Below are positions 29,659 through 40,818 of a stretch of 64,000 nt of DNA, piece by piece. Both the position numbers and the translations under genes were made by a program. The notes below the pieces were generated by a model. That model had not been told where the DNA came from and ran no database searches. It saw nothing but the letters and a program-made list of their open reading frames with translations. This DNA is from Gammaproteobacteria bacterium (GTDB lineage Bacteria > Pseudomonadota > Gammaproteobacteria > Natronospirales > REEB76): contig JAGWOR010000007.1 in the NCBI GenBank assembly GCA_028870845.1, positions 1 to 64,000 of the forward strand, in the 5' to 3' direction. Position 1 is the first letter of the stretch. Every line of letters starts with the position of its first letter.

Positions 29659-30279
29659 TTGGCTGAATTAACCCCCAGGCAGCAAGAAATTCTTGAGCTG
29701 GTTCAAGATGTTATAGCTGCCACTGGCATGCCGCCCACGCGCGCAGAAATCGCTGACCGGCTCGGCTTCCGCTCAGCCAACGCCGCAGAGGACCATCTGC
29801 GGGCCCTGGCCCGAAAGGGTATGATTGAACTACTGCCCGGCGCTGCCCGGGGTATCCGTCTCACCGATCCTCCCGGTCTCCCGGTAGTCGGCCGGGTAGC
29901 GGCGGGCAGTCCCATTCTGGCCCAGGAACACCTGGAAGGCCGGTTCCAACTGGATCCGGCGCTGTTTTATCCCAAGCCACATTACCTGTTGCGCGTCAGC
30001 GGCATGAGCATGCGCGACGCGGGCATTCTCGACGGCGACCTGGTGGCTGTGCACCGTGCCACGGACGTCTTTAACGGCCAGATTGTGGTGGCCAGGGTAG
30101 GTGACGAGGTGACGGTCAAACGCTACCGGCTGAAGGGTGCCAAGGTATGGCTGGAGCCCGAAAACCCGGATTATCAGCCCATCGTGGTGGATGCTGCAGC
30201 TCAATCACTGGTATTGGAGGGCGTAGTGGTGGGCGTCATTCGCAATAGTTTTCCAGCCAGCCGAAGTGGGCATTTTTAG
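29659..30279 (+). CDS. lexA: LexA repressor
   Basis: SOS master repressor and RecA-assisted self-cleaving protease. From TTG 29659 the protein has 206 residues. The winged helix is [31 protein letters not shown]; the cleavage site is Ala82-Gly83 in GRVAAGSP; catalytic Ser117 is in SGMSMRD and Lys154 in EVTVKRY, each two positions below E. coli numbering. The frame is open from an ATG at 29605, but that codon lies upstream of the mapped promoter -10 and SOS box and cannot be in the main transcript. TTG 29659 gives [12 protein letters not shown], matching LexA N-termini. Its ribosome binding site (AGG, 11 nt away) is weak. Confidence 0.93.
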   Translation: MAELTPRQQEILELVQDVIAATGMPPTRAEIADRLGFRSANAAEDHLRALARKGMIELLPGAARGIRLTDPPGLPVVGRVAAGSPILAQEHLEGRFQLDPALFYPKPHYLLRVSGMSMRDAGILDGDLVAVHRATDVFNGQIVVARVGDEVTVKRYRLKGAKVWLEPENPDYQPIVVDAAAQSLVLEGVVVGVIRNSFPASRSGHF

Positions 30280-30309
30280 CGGCCAATATGGCCGGTTTCA
30301 GGCATAAAA

Positions 30310-30333
30310 AAGGCGCGGAAGAAACCGCGCCTT
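30310..30333. terminator. bidirectional terminator between lexA and the His/Lys repeat gene
   Basis: AAGGCGCGG, loop AAGAAA, CCGCGCCTT. A run of A precedes it and T follows it, so it can work for lexA (plus) and for the convergent small gene (minus). It lies about 30 bp after the lexA stop. Confidence 0.8.
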
Positions 30334-30387
30334 TGTAATTAGGCGGTTGCCGGCATGAGCGGGCAACCGCCAGTTTCGTTGCTGCAA

Positions 30388-30663
30388 TTACTTGGTATGC
30401 GCAGCAGGCGGATTGCTCTTCTTCTTCTCGTTCTTTTCTTTTTTCGCCTTTTTGCTCATGGTTTTCTTATGCTCTTTCTTATGCCATGTTTTCTTATGCA
30501 TGGTTTCCTTATGCTTGGTTTCCTTGTGCATGGTTTCCTTGTGCATGGTTTGCTTGGCAGGCGCCTTGGTGCCGGCGGTAGCCGGTGCACCCTGGCCGAA
30601 TGCCATGCCGGTGAACGCTAACAGTGCGCCGGCAATTACACCGATAATCATCTGACGTTTCAT
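30388..30663 (-). CDS. small exported His/Lys-rich repeat protein
   Basis: 91 residues: signal peptide (MKRQMIIGVIAGALLAFTGMAFGQ), a short Ala/Pro linker, then a highly charged tail with five to six imperfect MHKET/MHKKT pentads followed by Lys-rich sequence. No known family was recognised. A periplasmic protein of this composition could bind metal ions through the regularly spaced histidines, or bind polyanions; this is inference. The repeats also show at DNA level as 15-bp units. It is convergent with lexA, and 345 bp separate it from the divergent HD-GYP gene. Confidence 0.65.
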   Translation of the reverse strand: MKRQMIIGVIAGALLAFTGMAFGQGAPATAGTKAPAKQTMHKETMHKETKHKETMHKKTWHKKEHKKTMSKKAKKEKNEKKKSNPPAAHTK

Positions 30664-31008
30664 TCTGAGTACTCCGTAACAGGGTTTAGGTTATATATAA
30701 CCGCTTTATCCGAGTAACGGGCATAAATGCGTTTCATTCCCCGCAACCCGGACAGAGCTGGTTGCTTCTTTGCTCAACCAGATATCTGGATATGCAACAA
30801 ATCCCTAGAGTTATGTGAGATCCTTCGGAGAGGGCATGTATTCGCCCCCCCCTCGGCAGGCCTGCCGAGGGCCGCATAGTGTAACCGGCCCCAAGGCGGT
30901 TAGATAGGGGTAATTCCCAATCGCCAGCAGGCCTGGGATGTCTTCAGGCCAGTAAAACCTGGCCTTTGGCGCGTGCCCGGCGGCGTTCAGCGCTGGCATA
31001 ATGGTTGC
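30664..31008. other. intergenic region with palindrome and hairpin
   Basis: 345 bp between divergent genes. It holds a perfect 22-bp palindrome at 30850-30871 (CCCTCGGCAGG followed directly by its reverse complement) and a 7-bp stem hairpin at 30946-30965 (AGGCCAG, TAAAAC, CTGGCCT, then TT). CATAAT at 30997-31002 could be a -10 for the HD-GYP gene, with no clear -35. I see no gene: short minus-strand frames here have no family resemblance. Confidence 0.55.
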
Positions 31009-32256
31009 ATGAAGAAAATTCCCGTTTCCGAGCTTCGCCTGGGCATGTACGTGACGGCCTTGGACCGCCCGTGGCTGGAAAGCCCTTTCCCATTCCAGGG
31101 CTTCCCGGTGGATGCCCAGGAACAGCTCGCTACCCTCAAAAAGACCTGCGAGTACGTGTATATCGATGAGGAACGGGGGGCGGCATCTCCATCGGAATCA
31201 GGGGGAAAGACCGCCTCGACGCGCAACCGCGATCGTCCCATCACTCTGACCATGGAGCGCACCGATCTTACCGGTCTCGGTTGGCGTGGGCGGGATGTTT
31301 TCCGTCATGACATGCGCAAGGTGCTGGCCAGCCGGGGAAAGTTGCACCGACATGTGCAGCGTCTGCTGAGCGATGTTCGGTTCGGGCGCAGTGCCGATAC
31401 CCGTGAGTCCCGCATTCTGACCCTGGAGTTGATCGACGTGGCCATGGCCAATCCGGCCGCGGCCCTTTGGCTCACGAATCTCGAGACCAAGCATGACTTC
31501 ACGGTTGCTCATTGCCTGAACGTGTGCATTCTCAGCATCGTCTTCGGACTGCATCTGGGATTATCGAGTGATTCCATCACCGATCTGGCGCTGGGCGCAC
31601 TGCTGCACGATGTGGGCAAGATGCGCACGCCGGTTTCCATCCTCGATAAACCGGGGCTGCTGACCGAGGACGAGTTCGACATCATGAGGAAACATCCGGT
31701 GGATGGTTTCAACATCCTGCGCAAGGACAAGGGAGTATCGGAGAAATGCCTGGAAATCGTCCAGTTGCACCACGAGAGAATCAGCGGCCAGGGCTATCCA
31801 TTCGGTCTTAAGAATGATGAAATTCCGGTGCATGTGCGCATAGTGGCCATCGCCGATGTATACGACGACATTACCAGCAACCGTGTGTATCACGAGGGTA
31901 TTCCTCCCCACACCTGCCTGAACATGATGTTTCATTGGGCGCCGCGCGATTTTGGCGAAGATCTCATGCAGGAATTCATCCGTTGCGTCGGTATTTATCC
32001 GATCGGCAGCCTGGTGGAGCTGAACAGCAATGCCCTGGGCATCGTGATGTCCGCGAATCCCGCCAGCCGCCTGCGGCCAATCGTCATGCTGATCCGTGAT
32101 GCCGAAGGCAAACCCTATGACCGCCGCCCCCTGATCAATCTCGCAACCCCATCCGCCAAAGGTGGTGAACCCAAATGGGCCATTAAACGCGTGGTGGACT
32201 CCAAGGAATATGACATCGATCTGGGGCGCATTGCGGAAATGGAAGCCGGTGCTTAA
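31009..32256 (+). CDS. HD-GYP domain cyclic di-GMP phosphodiesterase
   Basis: 415 residues: an N-terminal DUF3391-type domain (KIPVSELRLGMYVTALDRPW, CEYVYIDEERG) and a C-terminal HD-GYP domain that linearises c-di-GMP. Metal and signature residues are intact: LLHDVGKMRTP (HD), MRKHPVDGF, LHHERISGQGYPFGLK (HH and GYP) and IVAIADVYDDITSNRVY. The cytosolic protein may lower c-di-GMP opposite the GGDEF protein at 35-36 kb. No Shine-Dalgarno precedes ATG 31009, and a possible -10 lies 7 bp upstream, so translation may be leaderless. Confidence 0.92.
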   Translation: MKKIPVSELRLGMYVTALDRPWLESPFPFQGFPVDAQEQLATLKKTCEYVYIDEERGAASPSESGGKTASTRNRDRPITLTMERTDLTGLGWRGRDVFRHDMRKVLASRGKLHRHVQRLLSDVRFGRSADTRESRILTLELIDVAMANPAAALWLTNLETKHDFTVAHCLNVCILSIVFGLHLGLSSDSITDLALGALLHDVGKMRTPVSILDKPGLLTEDEFDIMRKHPVDGFNILRKDKGVSEKCLEIVQLHHERISGQGYPFGLKNDEIPVHVRIVAIADVYDDITSNRVYHEGIPPHTCLNMMFHWAPRDFGEDLMQEFIRCVGIYPIGSLVELNSNALGIVMSANPASRLRPIVMLIRDAEGKPYDRRPLINLATPSAKGGEPKWAIKRVVDSKEYDIDLGRIAEMEAGA

Positions 32257-32314
32257 ACCAGCAACCGCAAACTGTGCATGGCATTGCTGCTAGTTCTGCG
32301 CTTTATTACAGCAC

Positions 32315-32734
32315 ATGCTTGAAATAACGCCGGCAATCAGGCTGCAGGAAAATGCACTGAATTTCAAGTTCGTGCGTGCTTCCGGCCCTGGCGGACAGAA
32401 TGTGAACAAGGTAGCGAGCGCGGTAGAACTGCGTTTCGACATGAACCGCGATTATTCGCTGCCGGCGGAAGTGCGCTCGCGACTCGCGCGGATGGCTGCT
32501 AACCGGATCAATTCACACGGACAGCTGGTGATTTTCGCCCAGCGATTCCGTTCCCAGGAACGCAACCGTGCGGATGCAATCGCGCGATTGGTTGCGCTGA
32601 TTCGTCGAGCCGCGGTATCACCAATACCACGCAAGCCCACCAAAGCCAGCGCCGCTTCCAGGCGGCGCCGGCTTGAAGGCAAACGGAGGGTCAGCAGTAA
32701 AAAACGGCTGCGCAGCCGTCGCTACGAAGACTGA
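32315..32734 (+). CDS. arfB: alternative ribosome-rescue factor / peptidyl-tRNA hydrolase ArfB
   Basis: 139-residue single-domain release-factor relative (YaeJ). The catalytic GGQ is in FVRASGPGGQNVNKVASAVEL, and the basic C-terminal tail (ASRRRRLEGKRRVSSKKRLRS), which enters the empty mRNA channel of stalled ribosomes, is present. No codon-recognition domain is present, so this is not RF1/RF2. It hydrolyses peptidyl-tRNA on non-stop complexes. It starts 58 bp after the HD-GYP gene on the same strand. Confidence 0.93.
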   Translation: MLEITPAIRLQENALNFKFVRASGPGGQNVNKVASAVELRFDMNRDYSLPAEVRSRLARMAANRINSHGQLVIFAQRFRSQERNRADAIARLVALIRRAAVSPIPRKPTKASAASRRRRLEGKRRVSSKKRLRSRRYED

Positions 32735-32762
32735 CCGGTACAGCGTGGATAGCTGAATCTGG

Positions 32763-34400
32763 TCAGGGGCCGATCAGCACTTCCTCGCTCTCGCCCTTGC
32801 GGGTATCAATTCCGCGGGATCCCAGGTTCTTGATCTCGTCGGCGCAGCGTTGGGCAGCATCGGACTTCTGACCGCAGAGCAGGGCCAGCCAAAGAATTAC
32901 CAAGCTGAAGGCCACAATGATCCACATGCCGGTGAAAAACCCAAATGTGCCATTGCCGCCCATCTTCCCGCTGGGACCAAGCCAGCAGATGATCCACATG
33001 CCGATGAAATAGGGCAGCAGCCACCAGGCCTGCTGCCAGCCGAGTTCGGACAATGGCCTGCGTTTGATGAAATACCAAACCAGGTACAAAACCACGTACA
33101 CCGCCACCATCCCAAACAGCACTTTTACGGTATCGAAGCCGGTCCAGTAAATGATCCAGTTGGAAAAGATGAAGGCAATTATCGAAACGGTGTACACCGC
33201 GCGCAGGCGGAACGGTCGGGTGGCATCAGGTAAAACCCGCCGCAGGTGCAGCAGGATCACCGGCCCGATCATGTAAGACAGTACGGTAATCAGGGAAACT
33301 GCGGATACCAGCTGCTGCCACGAGGGGAATGGGAAGAAAAAGATCACACCCACCAGCCAGGTAACAATCAATCCGATCCAGGGGACACCGCTCTGGTTCA
33401 GCTTGACCACCTGCTTGGGAGCATTGCCCATTTCACCTGCCGCCATGATGATGCGCGGACTGGCGGTGACGTAGATAAAGGCGGTTCCCATGGGCGATAC
33501 AAAAGCGTCTATGTACAGAATCACCGCCCACCAGAATGCACCTACGGCGACCGCGATGGCTGCCAATGGTCCGGCAATGCCGGTGAACTGCAGATGTTCC
33601 CATCCTTGTGCCAGATCTGCCGGTTTCAGTGCGGTGATAAAGGAGATCTGTAGGCCGATGTATATCAGCATGGAAATGATGACCGAACCGATCAGCGCAA
33701 TCGGGATATATCGGCCCGGATTGCGGGTTTCACCGGCCAGTGCGATTGCCTGCTGGAATCCGAGGAAGCTGAAGATGATGCCAGCCGTAGCCACGGCGGT
33801 GAAAATGCCACTTATGGGTGTGCTGCCCGTATGCGCGGTCATGTTGCCGCCGTGGAATGAATACACCATGAGTATACCGATGGTGGCCAGCGGGATGAGT
33901 ACTTTCCACCAGGTGGCCGCACTGTTGATGAAGACCACCAGCCGTATGGCGAGAAAATTGAGCGCAACCACGAATGCCAGAAGAATGATCGAGATTACGG
34001 TGCCCAGGTGGGTTAATGTGAGCGTGGCGGGATTGATAAGTCCATGAATGTAGTTATTGGCGTAGGTCACCACCGAGGTGACTTCCACTGGTGGAACCGT
34101 GACAAAAGCCAGGAACAGTATCCAGCTCCATATCTTGCCGGTAAGGTCGCCGTGACTCACATGTGTCATGTGAACCAGCGCCCCGGAATTCGGGAACATG
34201 GTGGAGAGCTCGGCGAATACGAATGCCAGAAAGAGTACTGCAACGGCGCCGATGATCCAGGACAATATACTCCAGGGTCCGGCCTGCAGAGCCGCATGCA
34301 AGGGACCGAACAGCCACCCGGATCCGATCATGGCCCCGAGGCTGGCGTATAAAAGCCCGATAACGCCAGCATCGCGTCTTAGTTTGGTTGGTCCCGCCAT
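32763..34400 (-). CDS. APC superfamily amino acid permease
   Basis: 545-residue inner-membrane transporter with about 12 hydrophobic helices. The first helix has the APC motif LLYASLGAMIGSGWLFGP (unwound GSG in TM1) and TM6 has AGIIFSFLGFQQAIALAGETRNPGRYIP, both typical of APC amino acid-polyamine transporters (YdgF/AspT-like subgroup not resolved). A hydrophilic C-tail ends the protein. GGAG precedes the ATG. It stands alone between convergent arfB and a 249-bp gap. The substrate cannot be inferred. Confidence 0.9.
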   Translation of the reverse strand: MAGPTKLRRDAGVIGLLYASLGAMIGSGWLFGPLHAALQAGPWSILSWIIGAVAVLFLAFVFAELSTMFPNSGALVHMTHVSHGDLTGKIWSWILFLAFVTVPPVEVTSVVTYANNYIHGLINPATLTLTHLGTVISIILLAFVVALNFLAIRLVVFINSAATWWKVLIPLATIGILMVYSFHGGNMTAHTGSTPISGIFTAVATAGIIFSFLGFQQAIALAGETRNPGRYIPIALIGSVIISMLIYIGLQISFITALKPADLAQGWEHLQFTGIAGPLAAIAVAVGAFWWAVILYIDAFVSPMGTAFIYVTASPRIIMAAGEMGNAPKQVVKLNQSGVPWIGLIVTWLVGVIFFFPFPSWQQLVSAVSLITVLSYMIGPVILLHLRRVLPDATRPFRLRAVYTVSIIAFIFSNWIIYWTGFDTVKVLFGMVAVYVVLYLVWYFIKRRPLSELGWQQAWWLLPYFIGMWIICWLGPSGKMGGNGTFGFFTGMWIIVAFSLVILWLALLCGQKSDAAQRCADEIKNLGSRGIDTRKGESEEVLIGP

Positions 34401-34649
34401 TGTGTAACTCCGGTAGTTGAGGTTTAAGGTCCGCTACATGGTATATAAAATGCCGCGCCAGGCTGGGTGTACTGGTCCAGCTATATCTTAAGACAGTGCG
34501 CTCCTACAGCAAAAGTAAGCGGAGTTGCTTACAAACGTATCCTTATGACTGGTCTGTGATAACTCTGGAAAATATCCGTGCGCTTACACGACGATTACCA
34601 GGGCTGCTGAATATTAGACGACCCGGGTCATGGTAACAAGCCAGAGGCT

Positions 34650-35057
34650 TCAATGCAGGCGCTTGAGATCATCTCCCTGACTGATGGAACTGCGCTGGCT
34701 AAGAACTTCGGCCGCACCGTTTACGATTGTGACCCCATTGGGGTTGTCGAGTTGTACAGATTCAACCCTCCAGCCTGAAAGACAGGCGCGTCCTTTCCAG
34801 CGGTCGGAACCGGATTCGCTGAATTCAAATACATAGGTGCGTTTCCATGTGAGCCGGCCGGACGCTGTGCGCGACAGCCGCAGGCTGGCAAGGGATACGG
34901 TTTCATCAAGGAATTGCAGGTTTAACTCTTCACAAATCCGAGCGCAACTCCGGGTCATTCGTTCGCGCGCTTTCAAACTGTCGCTCCAGAACCAAATTCC
35001 GCCAATCAGGCAGATAAGGCTAAGAATCGCCATTGAGGTGCTGAAGTCAATATACAT
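34650..35057 (-). CDS. DUF3301 family membrane-anchored protein
   Basis: 135 residues with one N-terminal hydrophobic helix (MAILSLICLIGGIWFW), then KARERMTRSCARICEELNLQFLDETVSL and RTYVFEFSESG, the DUF3301 pattern seen in gammaproteobacteria. Function is unknown. It starts 5 bp after the stop of the GGDEF gene and is therefore in its operon; a link with c-di-GMP signalling is only by position. Confidence 0.8.
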   Translation of the reverse strand: MYIDFSTSMAILSLICLIGGIWFWSDSLKARERMTRSCARICEELNLQFLDETVSLASLRLSRTASGRLTWKRTYVFEFSESGSDRWKGRACLSGWRVESVQLDNPNGVTIVNGAAEVLSQRSSISQGDDLKRLH

Positions 35058-35062
35058 GCTGG

Positions 35063-36280
35063 TCAGAGCGCGTGTACACAGAGCTGGTTACGGCCATTGT
35101 GCTTGGCTTCATACAACGCGGTATCAGCCTGTTTGAGCACCGCCCAGGGATTGGCGCCGGAATTATGGTTTTCCGCCGCCCCGATGCTCACGGTTACCCG
35201 CAATGCGTCGTCCTCACCGGCGTTTGGGCTGCCTGCGGCTGCGCGGCGTTCACCACGGCGGGGATTGAATCCGGATGATTCTATGTCGCGACGCAGATCT
35301 TCCAGCAGTGTGGCCACCTCATGGAGACGCTTGCCGGGGTACAACAGGCCGAATTCTTCGCCACCATAGCGAAATGCCTTACCACCACCGGATCCTGCCT
35401 TAAGGCGGGAGGCGACCAGCCTCAATACCTGGTCTCCAAGATCATGGCCATACGTGTCATTGAAGGATTTGAAGTGATCAACATCCAGCATGGCAATGAC
35501 GTAATGCCCCCCGAGCTGGCGCATGTTTTCCTCGAGCGCGCGACGTCCCGGCAGGCCGGTCAGTTCGTCCAGGTAGGCCATGCTCCAAGACTCAAGTACG
35601 ATGGCGAGGCCGAATGCCAGAGCCGCAGCCGCGGCGAATATGCCGGTTGTCACCGGTTGACGCGCATGCAGCATTACCGCAGCGGCAAGCGTCGCAAAGA
35701 AGAACGCCGCGATCTCGGCGCTGTGTTGCCGTATCAAGCGGTCGTTGATCCAAAGTATGCTCACGCTCAATAACAGCAAGCCAGGCTGGCTGATGTTGAT
35801 GGCCGCGATCACAGGCCAGTGCATGAATTTAACGTTAAGCGCATCGGCAATCCGTTGCGCATGCGTGGCCAGTAAAATCATGGTGAACATGAATTCCAGA
35901 AACAACAAGGTAAAAATCCAAACAGCATGGCGGGTGAATATCCCGCGTTCACGCAGACCATGCGCGCATATCAGGTTGAGGGGCAGAAACAGGCAGACAC
36001 AGCCAGCCAGTATGCGTCGGTCCAAGTCTTCATGCTGGCCGGAATGCAACAGCAGAGCGCCATAGGCGAGAATCAGGGTCAAGAGGGCAAAAAACATCCG
36101 GCTTCGATTGAACTGCATGCTGAGCGCCAAGGATGCCAGTAATATAAAGAACGCAACCAGCTCAGTGGCCAGGATGCCTGCATACGGGAAATTGACCGCG
36201 TAGTGCATCAGCAGAATTGCGCCTGACAGCAGAATAAGTTCCGGCAAAAGCGTATACAGAACACCGACCAGCAGTTTCAT
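35063..36280 (-). CDS. membrane-bound GGDEF diguanylate cyclase
   Basis: 405 residues: about eight membrane helices in the first 230 residues (a MASE-like integral sensor, not recognised as a named type), then a GGDEF domain beginning DELTGLPGRRALEENM, with the metal site in AMLDVDHFKSFNDTYGHDLGD and the active site RYGGEEFGLLYPG (about residue 303). The RXXD inhibitory site expected just before it reads SGGG, so product inhibition is probably absent. It would make c-di-GMP in response to a membrane or lipid-phase signal. Confidence 0.92.
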   Translation of the reverse strand: MKLLVGVLYTLLPELILLSGAILLMHYAVNFPYAGILATELVAFFILLASLALSMQFNRSRMFFALLTLILAYGALLLHSGQHEDLDRRILAGCVCLFLPLNLICAHGLRERGIFTRHAVWIFTLLFLEFMFTMILLATHAQRIADALNVKFMHWPVIAAINISQPGLLLLSVSILWINDRLIRQHSAEIAAFFFATLAAAVMLHARQPVTTGIFAAAAALAFGLAIVLESWSMAYLDELTGLPGRRALEENMRQLGGHYVIAMLDVDHFKSFNDTYGHDLGDQVLRLVASRLKAGSGGGKAFRYGGEEFGLLYPGKRLHEVATLLEDLRRDIESSGFNPRRGERRAAAGSPNAGEDDALRVTVSIGAAENHNSGANPWAVLKQADTALYEAKHNGRNQLCVHAL

Positions 36281-36336
36281 CGGGTGAAATGCTATGAGGT
36301 TTGCGTATTGTGCGGTGTTGGACGCGGCATTACAGG

Positions 36337-37035
36337 CTAATGCGACACGCGCAACTGATCGATGACATCATGCACCCCGGGAACATACCAGCAATCATAT
36401 TCCGCCATGCGTGCCTGTTCCCTGTTGTGCACATAGCCATTTAATGTCACCGTGTTCGCATGCGTTTTCGGCGTAATGTTTTCCGCGCGCAACAGCGGGT
36501 CTTTCTCCAGAATCATGAGCACTGCGTCCGTAATCTCGTCATCGCTGTCTTTTTCCGGCGGAACCACCCGCAGATGATTATGTACGTTGCCCGTTCCAGG
36601 TACCCACCAGCAAGTGACCTCGGCGAGCCTGCGGTGCGATAGGCTGCCAACCTCGCCCTCCAGGGTCACCTGGCAGCCGCTGGCATGCGCAGCAATCCAC
36701 TGCCGCGCTTGTGGCTGTTCAGGCTTGCCGGCATACACGCGAACGTCCCGGAACGCGGGTTCTTGGGAAAGGGCATCGACCAATGCATCCAGCAGCGCTT
36801 TATCGCTGCGCCGTTCGCCAGTCTCAAGGTACAAATGATCCTCGAAATCCGCATGCCCGAGTAATTGCACGGCGATGCGCCGGATTTTTCGTTTGGCGAT
36901 GATGTTTTCCACCATGCCTTCCAACCGCAGCCTGTCCGGGTGTGAGATAGTAATAGGATAGGCATGCAGGTTAATGTCCGTGTCTTTCTCCAAAGCGGTT
37001 TGCAGTGCATGAATGATTTCGCTGGGTGTTTGCAT
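36337..37035 (-). CDS. triple BON-domain protein, apparently cytoplasmic
   Basis: 232 residues built from three BON-like units (about 1-70, 75-160 and 163-232). The second and third share an obvious repeat, CWWVPGTGNVHNHLRV and CWYVPGVHDVIDQLRV. BON domains usually bind phospholipid or other surfaces in periplasmic or outer-membrane proteins (OsmY), yet no signal peptide or lipobox is visible here. GAGG lies 7 nt before the ATG. Role unknown; a stress-related function is a guess from family membership. Confidence 0.75.
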   Translation of the reverse strand: MQTPSEIIHALQTALEKDTDINLHAYPITISHPDRLRLEGMVENIIAKRKIRRIAVQLLGHADFEDHLYLETGERRSDKALLDALVDALSQEPAFRDVRVYAGKPEQPQARQWIAAHASGCQVTLEGEVGSLSHRRLAEVTCWWVPGTGNVHNHLRVVPPEKDSDDEITDAVLMILEKDPLLRAENITPKTHANTVTLNGYVHNREQARMAEYDCWYVPGVHDVIDQLRVSH

Positions 37036-37141
37036 ATCTATGCCTCGAGCTTCTCTTAAAGTTTACATGGCTGGGCTGCGCTTGGCATCGATAGCTCAAG
37101 CCACTGATCAGCACGAGTTGCAGGCTGCATGAATCCGAACC

Positions 37142-39834
<2,693 letters not shown>

Positions 39835-39953
39835 CATATTGCATTCACGCGACCCATGCGGTTTTTATGCATGGATTCTTGTCATTTCAGCAGTTATCAT
39901 CCAGCAATTCTTGGGCCGCCGTTAGGCGGCGGCATACTCAACGGAAATTACGC

Positions 39954-40745
39954 ATGTCTCACCGCAAGCCACGTGGACTTATCCTCGGTATCTTTTCCGT
40001 GGGTGTCGTTTTATCGCTGATCGGGTGCAGTTCTACCAAGCCCTATACACTGGTGGCCCAGTTGCCAACCGGGGCGCAGCAGACCCGAATCCTGTCAGCC
40101 ACCATTGACATTGACGGCTTGTCGTGCAATGTGCGCGTGATTTTACTGGACACGACCCAGCCATGGACGCCAATCTGTTTTGTGCGACAGGACCACGCCA
40201 ATTTCAAAAGTCTGCTGATTGCCGATCAGCAGGTGGATTTGGGAGCGGTTGGTGACGGGTTCCAGGTTCTGAATAACATGCTGCCTTCGCTGCCGGCGCC
40301 GTCAGAAAACGTTAGCGAAGCAGGGAGCCAGCGGACAAATAAGGGCAATCACTTGCCCAAATACCCGGCGGCCGGTTTTCCGACACAATGGAACCAAGCC
40401 GCGTACCCGGGGCACGTAGTATTGGAGGGCCAGAACACCGGTTACCTGGTAACCAAGGCCACACTCAAGATCAACGGCAGCCAGGGTACCCTGGATGTGG
40501 CTTACAAGACCAGCTATAAACCCTTGCATCTGGATTGCACCGTACTGGCCAACCAGCATGGTGACTTCACGCTGATCTTTAATCCAATTACCTTGAACAT
40601 GGTGGAACCAGGGGCCAACTTCAATATTTCCTTGGTTTCCGAAGGCTCTAATATTTCAGGCAACATCTGGGATGCGAGTGGTTTTGATAACTGGTTACCC
40701 AGCCTGCCACTCCATTGGGTCGCGGCAACCTACTCGGCACATTGA
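39954..40745 (+). CDS. hypothetical lipoprotein
   Basis: 263 residues with a lipoprotein signal peptide (GIFSVGVVLSLIGCSS, lipobox LIGC). The mature part contains beta-rich stretches (VRVILLDTTQPWTPICFV, YPGHVVLEGQNTGYLVTKATLKING, LDVAYKTSYKPLHLDCTV) and no domain I recognise. Ser at +2 predicts outer-membrane sorting. Upstream, at 39915-39930, GCCGCC-GTTA-GGCGGC forms a hairpin before the gene. It stands alone, convergent with the FGGY kinase gene. Start at ATG 39954 is set by the signal peptide; the open frame extends further upstream without sense. Confidence 0.75.
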   Translation: MSHRKPRGLILGIFSVGVVLSLIGCSSTKPYTLVAQLPTGAQQTRILSATIDIDGLSCNVRVILLDTTQPWTPICFVRQDHANFKSLLIADQQVDLGAVGDGFQVLNNMLPSLPAPSENVSEAGSQRTNKGNHLPKYPAAGFPTQWNQAAYPGHVVLEGQNTGYLVTKATLKINGSQGTLDVAYKTSYKPLHLDCTVLANQHGDFTLIFNPITLNMVEPGANFNISLVSEGSNISGNIWDASGFDNWLPSLPLHWVAATYSAH

Positions 40746-40818
40746 ATACTGCGTCACCGACGATCCGCAAGCGGTTGTAGCGCGACCTCTCAGCCGGCGC
40801 GCTGGTTTAACCACGAGC

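Noticed and set aside
30480-30560. Short tandem repeats resembling a CRISPR array
   Set aside because: Units are about 15 bp, contiguous and in frame with a protein; there are no spacers and no cas genes.
30392-30655. Plus-strand hydrophobic Leu/Cys/Met repeat peptide
   Set aside because: Exact antisense of the His/Lys pentad repeats; it lacks a ribosome binding site, while the minus-strand frame has a proper signal peptide.
34401-34649. tRNA or small RNA in the gap upstream of the APC permease gene
   Set aside because: No cloverleaf, no TTCGA-type loop and no terminator; only a possible promoter region.
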